From: Bubalus kerabau
Lineage: Eukaryota > Chordata > Mammalia > Artiodactyla > Bovidae
Assembly (NCBI RefSeq): GCF_029407905.1
Contig: NC_073633.1
Location: 25,000,501 to 25,064,500 of the forward strand
Direction of reading: 5' to 3'
DNA length: 64,000 nt
Under the pieces are notes generated by a model. It searched no databases. It had not been told where the DNA came from and worked only from the letters and a program-made list of their open reading frames with translations. The position numbers and the translations under genes were made by a program. Position 1 is the first letter of the stretch, and each line of letters starts with the position of its first letter. Shown piece by piece: positions 24,479 through 33,104 of this stretch.

Positions 24479-25528
24479 TTACTCGAGAGGGTTGGTGGAG
24501 GCAGTGAGGCTCTCGGCGGGGTCAGGCTCGGGAGAGGCGGGGGTGCCCCTCACCGTCTGGGCCAGGGTGCCCTTGCGACGGCTGCTGGACGTCTCGGAGC
24601 CGGTGCCCTCTAACAGCTTGGCGATGAAGCCCACGCCGGCTGAGCGCAACAGGCCGCCCCCGGCGCACGCGTACAGCAGGGGGTTCACGCTGCTGCTCAG
24701 GAAGGCCAGCGTGATGAGCACGTGGCGGGCCAGGAGCAGCCTCCGACCCACCGGTCCGGAATCCAGGGCCTTGCCCGCTACCGCGCGGAACCCCTCGGCC
24801 AGGTTCACCAAGTGGTAGGGCAGCCAGAAGGCGGCGAAGGCCAGGATGATGAGCGCCACCAGGCGGCCAGTGCGGCGGCTGCGGCGGAAGCGCCGGGCCC
24901 GCAACCTGCGCCCGATGTCGCAGTAGCTGGCCACCACGACCAGGAAGGGCAGCAGGAAGCCGGTGATCACCTCGAAGAACAGATGGAAGGCCCGATGTCT
25001 TTCGCTGGGGTACTTCAGGAAGCAGGTCAGGCTCCTATTGTTCAATCCCAAGTGCACCGTGCGGTACAAGAGGACGGGAGTGGCCAGCAGAACAGACATC
25101 ACCCAGATGCCGGCCAGCACCCGCCAGGCGATTGCCTTGGTGCGCAGCTTCTGGGACACAAAGGGGAGGGCCACCGCCAGCGAGCGGTCCAGACTCATGG
25201 TCATGATAAGTAGGACGCTGGCATACATGCTGACTCCACAGACATAGTGGAACAGGCGGCAGCTGGACAATCCAAAAGTCCAGGTGCCTTGGGCCACAGA
25301 GTAGAGGAAAAAGGGGGCAGTGAACAACACAACCAAGTCGGCCAGGGCCAAGTGCAGCACCATCAGGGCAGTGACAGAGCGCTTCCGCAGCTTTGCCAGG
25401 ATGCTCCACACCACAAAGCTGTTGCCAGGAAGCCCTAGAGCCAGCGCCACTGACAGTACGATGATGACCAGCAGAGAGATGAAACTGACTCCTGATGAGG
25501 AGGGTGCTGCAGGAGATGTAGTGTTCAT
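24479..25528 (-). CDS. LTB4R: leukotriene B4 receptor 1 (BLT1)
   Basis: Class A GPCR, the high-affinity receptor for LTB4 on leukocytes (Gi/Gq), driving chemotaxis. Single coding exon, 349 aa (human about 352). Seven hydrophobic segments are visible; TM1 carries GLPGNSFVVWS, TM3 ends in SLDRSLAV (the DRY position), and TM7 has SSSVNPLLY (NPxxY). N-glycosylation sequons occur at N2 (NTT) and in the second extracellular loop (NRS). The start chosen is the MNTTSPAAP Met, matching the human N-terminus. An in-frame Met lies 51 codons upstream, but a splice acceptor (ctcttcag) 15 bases before the chosen ATG argues that this extension is intronic. The C-terminus ends earlier than human because of a TAA. 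It lies on the same strand as LTB4R2, about 3.8 kb downstream of it. Confidence 0.97.
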   Translation of the reverse strand: MNTTSPAAPSSSGVSFISLLVIIVLSVALALGLPGNSFVVWSILAKLRKRSVTALMVLHLALADLVVLFTAPFFLYSVAQGTWTFGLSSCRLFHYVCGVSMYASVLLIMTMSLDRSLAVALPFVSQKLRTKAIAWRVLAGIWVMSVLLATPVLLYRTVHLGLNNRSLTCFLKYPSERHRAFHLFFEVITGFLLPFLVVVASYCDIGRRLRARRFRRSRRTGRLVALIILAFAAFWLPYHLVNLAEGFRAVAGKALDSGPVGRRLLLARHVLITLAFLSSSVNPLLYACAGGGLLRSAGVGFIAKLLEGTGSETSSSRRKGTLAQTVRGTPASPEPDPAESLTASTNPLE

Positions 25529-25542
25529 GGCTATAGCGAGGA

Positions 25543-25565
25543 CCTGAAGAGTGAGGGTGACACGC
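25543..25565 (-). other. LTB4R: 5' UTR splice acceptor of LTB4R
   Basis: On the minus strand a pyrimidine-rich stretch ends in CAG immediately before gtcctcgctat and then the LTB4R ATG. This is a good acceptor and fits the known vertebrate arrangement of non-coding exon(s) upstream of a single coding exon. The donor was not identified. Confidence 0.55.
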
Positions 25566-25569
25566 ACAT

Positions 25570-27385
25570 GAAGGAAGGGTTTCCTGACACTCTGGATACA
25601 CCTAGTCCGGGTACTCTCATCCGTCTTCAAGGTCAGCACCATCAGATGCTGCTCACCAGGGTATACTACCCTCATCATCACCCACTGACCTGTCTTAAGG
25701 GGATCTGGCTGAGTAGAAAGATTAATTTCCTAACTGGGCCACAGACCCCCTTCCTGCCCATAGACCCAATTGCAAAATACACAGCAACAGCAGAAGCAGT
25801 ATTTCCGGACCTGTCAGCCTCCATATTTTAGGAGACCCTAAAACCCAGAACCAAAGTGGAGGCTTTTCTTAACAATGCTGCACCTCTCAAAAGGCCAGCT
25901 CCTTTCCCCTACCACCACCCCACCCCTGCCAGTCCCTCAGCCCACTCAAGTGCCACTGCCCTCTTCCAATCACCTACCCACTCACCCCAGAGGTGCCCAG
26001 GGTCCACCAAGAATAACAGGGATGGGGAAGATTTCATGGACAGGAGACAAGACCAAGTCCTCTCAAGTTCCTTTACCACTGGTCAGCTTTCTTTGGAAGT
26101 CCTTTGGACCTTACAGCTGTGGCTCCCCCCACCTCCCCTACTCCCAGGGTACTTACTTAAGGCTTTGCCGGGCACTGGTTGGAAGCTGGTGCCAATCCCA
26201 GGGTGAGGGCAGAATGGCGTAGCCTATCCCCAGATCTGTGCTGGTGCCAGGGGCCTGGCCTGGGGTCTGGGTGCTATCAGTTAAGTCAGCTAGAGAGGAA
26301 GTACCACAGAGCAGGGGAGGGAAGATGCATCTTCCTGAGGGTGGGGCCGAAACTCCTACCCGCTCCCTTCCCTAGGTGGGGTGGAATAGTCTTTGTGTTC
26401 CAGAGTCCAGTGGGGAGGAGGACTCCTCAGGGGTGGGGCCAGAAGAGCCCCGAAGGGGTAGTGAGAGAGGAAAGAGTGAGGGGGCAGGTAGGCTGCGCTG
26501 TGGCCTCAGATGCAGGTCTAGATTGAAGAATCGAACAGAATGATGAATTGTGTCATGCAGGAGAAGGGGGGAAGGAAGCCAGAGAGGGGAAATGGACTCA
26601 GACTGAGAGGTCAGAATGTTGAGTATCTTTATATCTTCTGTGACGATGTAGATTTTCAGATTAATAGGAAATGTGGGCTGGGGCTGTGGCTCAGTTTTGG
26701 GTTTGGGTCAGGTGACATCACGACTTAAAGAGGACAGCACTCTGTCTTTGCCTTGGTTTCAAGCCATGACTGGGATTTGGTGGAGAGGACCCCCTTCCAG
26801 CACCCTCCATCCCTCCCCTCATTTAAAAGAACTAGTTCCATTCTAGGTCCATCTCCTTTTTCTTTCGTAGAAGCCAAATGGTCTCTCTAGTATCACAGAG
26901 AATGACAATTTCTTCCCCTTCCTGAACCACTTGTCTTGCACTTGCCAATGTGGCTAAGCTGCCACATGAATTTGGACTTAAGATGTGGGCGCTGGGCAAG
27001 TAAGTCAGCACCACCTCTTTCCTACCTTCCCACAGCTGACTTCTGTCCCACCTTAGACACAGAGGGAAAGCAGAGATGAGCACAAGAAGCAGACATGAGG
27101 GGGGGGGAAACCAGGAATGTGGAAAGCGAAACAGCCCCCAAAAGGATCACTCTTCCCCCTCCCTGGAAGGAGGGCAGTCTCCTCTTCTTGACTCACCTGC
27201 AGAAGCTAAGAACCAAGAAGTCTAATCTTCAATCCAATAACTAGCCTTCCTGCTTCCCTTCCAGCTCCACCCCTTCTTGGGAAATATGCGTAGTGGTGGT
27301 AATGGGTACGAGTGGAATGGTGGTCATTGAGGTCCCTTAACCTTTGTCGTGGCCCCAGCTTTCCTGCTTTGAGAAAAGCCAGAGC
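25570..27385. other. LTB4R upstream region / 5' intron
   Basis: No recognisable protein exon or interspersed repeat. It probably holds LTB4R 5' intron sequence, and perhaps non-coding exons, on the minus strand. A short G-run is present near 27100. Confidence 0.45.
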
Positions 27386-27664
27386 AGGACTTCCCTGTGG
27401 TTAAGAATCTGCCTGCCAATGCAGGGGACATGGATTCAATCCCTGCTCCAGGAAGATTCCATGTGTCAAGGGGCAACTAAGCCCGTGTGCCACAATTCCT
27501 GAATCCGAGCTCTAGAGCCTTTGAGCCACAACGAGAGAAACTCACACACCATAACTAGAGAGTAGCCCCCACTCACCACGACTTGAGAAAGTCCGTGCAC
27601 AGCTACGAAGACCCAGCACAGCAAAAAATAAGTAAATTAAAATTTTTTAAGAAATAAAAAAAGA
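27386..27664 (+). repeat. CHR-type SINE
   Basis: Begins aggacttccctgtggttaag, passes 'tgccaatgcaggggacatgg' and a 'cacaact/agagag' body and ends in an A-rich tail. Cetartiodactyl tRNA-derived SINE in sense orientation. Confidence 0.85.
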
Positions 27665-29035
27665 GACGAGCCAGAGCAGAGTTGACCCAGCAGCTATCAG
27701 CTAGAAGATATGATGAAAACAAATGGGCTGAAACCGCAGCAGAAACTGGAGGCAGAGTTGAGGAAGAGCTTTCTGACCACAGCCGGCCTGTGGGATGGGG
27801 AATGTGTAACAGAAGTTAGGAAGCCTCTGCTTTGGTGCACGAGGACAGGAAGAAAGCCATGAAGTCAGTGTTTGAGGATAGAACCTTCTGGCTCAGAGCT
27901 CTGGGGTCACCCAGAGGCCCCTTCTGACAGGAACTAGGTTGTCTTTGCCTCCTCTTCCACGTTGCTCCCCACCTCCATCTCTCTCTGATCTTTCTCCCTC
28001 TGCCCCAGACTAGACGCTCTAACCACACTTTCTGCCCGCCCAAGTCCAGAGCTCTGTCCAACCCCAGTTTTGGTGGCCCTGGCCTGACCCTGAGAACTGG
28101 ATTTCCTCTAACTTGACTTCTGCCTGGGTGGTGTGAACAGTCACAAAAGCAGAACCTAGGGTGATGGTCGGTGTGACCACTCAGGTAATCCAGCATCTAA
28201 GTTTGTTAGAGACTCAGGGGGCTGGGACAAGAGACTTGCAGTGCTAAAACTGAAAAAGTCCTAGGCAAATGGGGATGAGCTGGTTACCCTAGTGACCACA
28301 CGTGTGTGCACATGGACATCCCCTAAAAAGGACTCCATCCTACATTCCCAAACTCAAAAGTGTCAGGATCCAGAACAATTTTGAGACCTAGAGAGATTCC
28401 AAAAGATGGGAACCGAGAAGTATTGGGGGTGGTGAGGAACAGCTAGCAGTCTTGGGAGAAGCCAAGATTTGGCAGAGAGGACAAAGAGAGAAAGGAGAAG
28501 TGGCATCTCCCTGAAAAATTCTTTTGTCTTCCAGATATCCACACCGTTCCTCATACCCCTCAACTCCAACCCCCAGAAGCCTCCTGGGTGAATGTCTGCT
28601 CCTGAGCTCCTTTTTTGAGTCAGGTGACCTTTTCAGGGAGAGTTACATTCAGAGAAGGTAAGTCTCCGACTTCAAGGTCCCTCCCCCGCTGTTCCAACCA
28701 CAAGACAGACAAGAAAACTTTCCTTTCAAACCCTACAGACTGACTTTCCCCTCCCAGAGCCAGTTTCCCATCCACTTAGCTCTAACAGACCCGGAGAGCA
28801 GATCTTATCACCATCCCTCTGCCAAGCACTCACACTTCTCCTTCCTCCTTCTCCTATCATTTCCTGAGCGGTTCTATGGGTTGGCTTGGGGGAACCAGGC
28901 CATCTGGGCTGGGGAGGACAGGTTAAGATGCCACGGAGGGCTTGCATTGCCCAGACTTGGCCTGACCCAGCAGTGAGCTAGGTGAACACAGGGTAGTTTC
29001 GCTCAAGTAGGATGAACCACTGGAGGGAGCACTCT
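27665..29035. other. between LTB4R2 and LTB4R, nothing recognised
   Basis: Unique-looking DNA. Possible non-coding LTB4R exons on the minus strand cannot be placed without transcript data. Confidence 0.4.
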
Positions 29036-29151
29036 TAAGCCACCCTGTAATGTATTTCACACAATTTCACAGTGTCTTTCACAATAGCTATTGGCAACAA
29101 GTTATCAGCTCTGGCACCGGGCACAAGCCAGCCTGCAGGTACATGATATTT

Positions 29152-29157
29152 TTTAAT
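29152..29157 (-). terminator. LTB4R2: possible LTB4R2 polyadenylation signal (ATTAAA)
   Basis: Minus-strand ATTAAA about 180 bases beyond the LTB4R2 stop codon. Weak evidence, listed as the nearest candidate. Confidence 0.35.
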
Positions 29158-29334
29158 ACGGGCCATCACCACTCCCAGTCCTGGGAGAAACCTGGGCCTG
29201 CCCCAGATGTATAATAATTCTGCCCAGAGAGATCTCAACGCTAGCTGAAGAAGGATCCCCAAACCATCCAGAGTGGTTCCCTGAGTTCCAAGGGGGCGCT
29301 GGAAGGGAACAGGGAAGAGCCTGGTGATAGGGTT

Positions 29335-29342
29335 TGACGTCA
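29335..29342. promoter_or_regulatory. consensus CRE palindrome at the LTB4R2 stop codon
   Basis: The full 8-bp palindrome TGACGTCA, the CREB/ATF site, overlaps the LTB4R2 TGA stop (29340-29342). It lies on the 5' side of LTB4R with respect to that gene. Presence of the site is certain; function is inferred. Confidence 0.5.
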
Positions 29343-30416
29343 AGGGTCCCAACCCTGACTATCCTTCTGCGCCCCGCCCCCAGGGTCTCCATTGCCGCCG
29401 CCCCGCCCCACCACTTTGAGCCGAGGGGTAGCTCGGAGCTCCAAGGTCCCCTCCCTAGAGCGGCCGCCCCCTCGGGCCTCTCCGGAGCCCTCAAAGAGCC
29501 GCATGAGGAAGCGGGGACCCGCCCGGGGCAGGAGATCCCCGGCGGTGAAGAGGTAGAGCACCGGGTTGACGCTGGAGCTGAAGAAGGCCAGAGCCGTGGT
29601 TCCGGCTCGCGCCGCCTGGCCCGCGCCGCCCAGCCTGGCGAAGGCCCCTTCGGGCGGAGCCAGCGCGGCGAGCGCCTGCAGCACGTTGACGGCGTGGTAG
29701 GGGGCCCAGAGCAGGCCGAAGGCCAGCACGATGGCGCCCACCAGCCGGCCCACCCGCGTCACGCGCCGCCCGGCGCCCCAGCGGACGCCCCGCAGCCGCG
29801 CCAGCGTCACGCCGTAGCAACCGAGCACCAGCCCGAAGGGCAGCACGAAGGCGGTCAGGGTCTCCAGGCTCAGGTGGGCAGCGGCGTGGGCGGCCGACGG
29901 GTGGCACAGCTGGCACACATGGTCCGCCCCGAGGTGACGGTAGACGGCCGCCGGGGTGGCGAGCACCAGGGCGGCCAGCCAGACGGCCAGCAGCAGGCGG
30001 CGGGCCAGGGCCGGGCTGCGTAGCCGGGGCGCCAGGAAGGGGCGCGTGACGGCGAGGCAGCGCTGCAGGCTGAGCAGGCCGGTGAGCAGCACGCTGGCAT
30101 ACATGCTGAGCGCGCACACGTAGTACACGGCCTTGCAGCCGGCCTGGCCCAGGGGCCAGGCCTGCCGGGTCAGGAAGGCCACGAAGAGCGGCGTGAGCAG
30201 CAGCACCGCGCCGTCGGCCAGCGCCAGGTGCAGCACGAGCGTGGCCGCCAGGGGGCGCCCTCGCGCGGACCGCCAGCCGGCCAGGCTCCACACCACAAAG
30301 CCATTGCCCGGCAGTCCCAGCAGCGCTGCCAGCAGCAGGAAGGCCGTACCCGTGGCCCGCGAGGTCTTCCAGCTCAGCAGCGTCTCGTTCCCCGGAGGAC
30401 GGTAGCAGACCGACAT
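29340..30416 (-). CDS. LTB4R2: leukotriene B4 receptor 2 (BLT2)
   Basis: Class A GPCR of the plasma membrane, a low-affinity LTB4 receptor whose strong agonist is 12-HHT; roles in keratinocytes and mast cells. Single coding exon of 358 aa, exactly the human length, with near-identity through TM1-TM3. Visible landmarks: sequon N10 (NET), TM1 GLPGNGFVVWS, TM3 end LLSLQRCLAV (QRC at the DRY position, as in human BLT2), TM6 LLWAPYHAVN, TM7 SSSVNPVLY, and a basic, Gly-rich C-tail. Start fixed by MSVCYRPPGNET. The coding sequence is extremely GC- and CpG-rich, producing long shadow frames. In human the LTB4R promoter lies within this frame, and the same arrangement is plausible here. Confidence 0.98.
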   Translation of the reverse strand: MSVCYRPPGNETLLSWKTSRATGTAFLLLAALLGLPGNGFVVWSLAGWRSARGRPLAATLVLHLALADGAVLLLTPLFVAFLTRQAWPLGQAGCKAVYYVCALSMYASVLLTGLLSLQRCLAVTRPFLAPRLRSPALARRLLLAVWLAALVLATPAAVYRHLGADHVCQLCHPSAAHAAAHLSLETLTAFVLPFGLVLGCYGVTLARLRGVRWGAGRRVTRVGRLVGAIVLAFGLLWAPYHAVNVLQALAALAPPEGAFARLGGAGQAARAGTTALAFFSSSVNPVLYLFTAGDLLPRAGPRFLMRLFEGSGEARGGGRSREGTLELRATPRLKVVGRGGGNGDPGGGAQKDSQGWDP

Positions 30417-30566
30417 TCTTCTGTCCTTCCGGGAGGCTGGAAAGAGTCGTGGGGCGCATTCAGGTGGGGCAGAAGCCCACGTTCCGCCTGATGCCAGTGA
30501 GAAGGGACTGAGCGTCCCTCACTCCTCTGTAGCCTGCCTCTGTTCTGTCTGGGGGCCTCTGTCTCT

Positions 30567-30596
30567 CCCCCCCCCCCCCACCCCCAGGACCCCAGC
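30567..30596 (-). repeat. G-run upstream of LTB4R2
   Basis: Thirteen C in a row on the plus strand (G on the LTB4R2 strand), followed by ACCCCCAG, about 150 bases before the LTB4R2 start codon. Candidate G-quadruplex on the coding strand and a length-polymorphism hotspot. Confidence 0.6.
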
Positions 30597-30733
30597 CCCA
30601 GCTCAAACACTACTTCTTGGAACCCATATCCCCAGCTCTCTGTCAGGCCACCTCCCCAGTCCTGACTCCCAGGCTGTCCCTGCCTCCACCCCCACCCTTC
30701 TCACCTGGCCTCTCCTTGGTCCGGCCCCATTCC

Positions 30734-30747
30734 CTATATGTATATAC
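30734..30747 (-). promoter_or_regulatory. TATA-like element upstream of LTB4R2
   Basis: ctatatgtatatac reads as a TATA-type box on either strand, about 320 bases before the LTB4R2 start codon. Whether it serves LTB4R2 or a CIDEB 5' exon cannot be told from sequence. Confidence 0.3.
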
Positions 30748-30759
30748 CGCAGGGCAAAA

Positions 30760-32184
30760 GTGAGTGGAGGGGAGTAAGGTCTAGTGGGCAGATCTACTTA
30801 CCCAGCTGGGCGGGAGCAGGGTTGGGGGCTCTCCAGGGGCCTGGGGAGGCCCAAAGGCAAAGCGGCAGTGGGCAAGTTGCCTAAGTCTGTCTTGTGCCTG
30901 TCAGGTTGGCAGAGGGTGAGGCAGAAACAGGGAGGGACAAGGTGGGGCTCCTCTTGGGCCTTTCCAGGAGCCCTCCCTCACCCTGCTGCTTCCCATCACT
31001 AACTCGTCCAGGCATGTGAGAGCCCGCCTCCCACATGTGGGCTCCAGGAAACAGGATAGGCTGAGGGGGTGCAGATAAGGTTCCCTGGGTGTGTGGGTGA
31101 GTAGGGACACTGCCGGATCCTGCCCCTGGGTCCTGCCTCTGTGCTCATTCCCCCCCTGCAACACACACACACCCCCAGTTCTCAGCCCTCCCACCCTGCA
31201 GCTCTTACACTGTCAGGCATCCCTTGCCAGCTCTCAGCAGAGAAGGCAACCCAACTCCTCATTCCCATAGCTGCTGTATCTTTGCCTGTTTTCTGACTCC
31301 TGACACTGCTAAGCCCCACTTTTCCTCAGCTTCCTACCTACCCCCTCTCACCTCCTGCCTTGGGCCCTGCCCCCATCACTCCAGCCTCATGGTTCTCAGA
31401 GGGCTATCAGTGACAGCTTTCAGTGTAAAGCATGGGGCTAAGTTCCCGGGGGGAGTGGGAGAGGCACGGAGGTGTGACGGGCTTATAGGCTGCGTGAAGA
31501 CTTGTGACACACACCCATGAAGAGGCCACACTGCTGGGCTGCACCGGGATACAAGGTGAGGAAAAAGGAGAGGCTGCGGTGAGAGACACACTGGAAGGAA
31601 GCCATCTCTGGATGGCGAGGTCAGGCAAAACTTAGGAATGACATTTGGCAGATTGATAACATTGAGGGAAGAGGGAACAGGGCTTCTGCCTGTCAAAAGC
31701 CAGAAAGGGGCTCCCTGGGAGCCAGGACACCAGTATTGTCTCAGTTTGGTTTTCCTCCCAGCAGAGCTTGAGTTGAGGGTGTGGATACAGGTAATCCTGT
31801 CTTTAGGCGGTCAGCTCAGGAAGCCAGAGTGAGAGCAAGGGAAGGGGAAGAGGGGTGCCAATAAGAGGGCGTTATTAAGTTCCTTCAGTGGGCTCCAGGA
31901 ACCTCTGAGCACACAGAATACCTTCCGTAAAGACAGAAGGCAGATGTTTATGTCCAGCTCACCTTCCCCATTGTTTGAGGGTTGTCCTAGAGGCTTTAAT
32001 GCCCTGATGCACACTTGCAGCCTGTCCTGTACATCTTCAGACAAGGCTCCTGGACAGTGTGTGTGTGTGATGTGTTCACTGACAGTGCGAGTCTGAGCTT
32101 CCACACAACTGTTATCACAACCACAGCTGAAGTGAGAGATGGGACACGGAATACCTCATTAAAGGAGGCATTTTCTCTGCCAGC
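30760..32184. other. LTB4R2-CIDEB divergent region
   Basis: No coding exon seen. In human the 5' ends of LTB4R2 and CIDEB transcripts overlap in this interval, so non-coding CIDEB exons on the plus strand are possible. Contains a short CA run near 31160. Confidence 0.45.
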
Positions 32185-32186
32185 CA

Positions 32187-32400
32187 TGACTGTGCATGCT
32201 GTCGCTCAGTCATGTCTGACTCTTTGCGACCCCATGGACTGTAGTCCACCAGGCTCCTCTGTCCGTAGGGACCGTAAGAATACTGGAGTGGGTTGCCATG
32301 ACCTCCTCCAGGGGATCTTCCTGACCCAGGGACTGAACCCGAATCTGTCTCCTGCATTGGCAGGCAGGTTCTTTACCATTAGCGCCACCTGGGAAGCCTC
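32187..32400 (-). repeat. Bov-tA SINE, antisense
   Basis: Minus strand: tRNA-like head (aggcttcccaggtggcgcta), 'ctgccaatgcaggagacag', then the Bov-A body ending in 'gactgagcgacag'. Well preserved. Confidence 0.85.
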
Positions 32401-33104
32401 CATCCATGACTCCTTCATGCTAATTAAGTGGCCAGTGGAAGGGAAAAGTGAGTGACTAATCCACTGTGACTGAAGCAGGCAGTTCTAGAGAAGGAAGTCA
32501 GAGAAATGTTAAGCCAGCCCCTCCCCTGGACCACAGAAGGAAGAGCAGGAAAGCAGGAAGGCCAAGGTCCCAGACAGGATCCTGATGATCCTGGATCCAT
32601 AGATCACACCCTGTGGGCGCACACTGCCTCCTATCCTGTTTTCTCCAAGCCCTGCGGGTCCTCAGCACAGCCTCCCTTTTCCTAAAACTGCAGTAGATGT
32701 TTTTTTCAGTAGGTGGCAGCACGTACAAAGCAAATCACACAACGCAGCTTTGCACAGATTGGCAGCTAGAAGTTCCCTGCATATAAAGAAAAACACCAGA
32801 GATTACATTCCATAGCTCCTGTTTACTCTCACATCACACACTGCCACCAGAGACATACTCACAAAACCTCCATGGCTTCTGCCTTCCACCACCACACCCC
32901 GCCCCCACCCTCACCTTGGACTTTGCCCTGTGTACTGGCCAGGCAGAGGGGGCCAGAGTCCAGGCTTGACTCATCCTCCTACTCACTGGGGCTGAGATCC
33001 CAGCTCAGGAACAGAAAACACCACCACTTCAGCTCCAACCCAGCAGAGAAGCACCCAGCCTAGGACTCCAGGGAGAGGCCCCTCTCCGGGTCCCTCCCTC
33101 CACC
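32401..33104. other. upstream flank / 5' UTR of CIDEB
   Basis: No repeat or protein exon recognised. Pyrimidine-rich DNA lies just before the CIDEB start codon. Confidence 0.4.

Noticed and set aside
24479..25681. 400-residue version of LTB4R starting 51 codons upstream
   Set aside because: A splice acceptor lies between that Met and the conserved MNTT start, and human BLT1 begins at MNTT.
27386..27664. tRNA-like A and B box words
   Set aside because: They belong to CHR and Bov-tA SINEs, which derive from tRNA. No intact tRNA gene fold is present here or in the other SINE copies.
29491..30459. 322-codon open frame on the minus strand overlapping LTB4R2
   Set aside because: It is a +1/+2 shadow of the very GC-rich LTB4R2 frame, rich in Ala, Arg, Gly and Pro with no family similarity. 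LTB4R2 itself is unambiguous.
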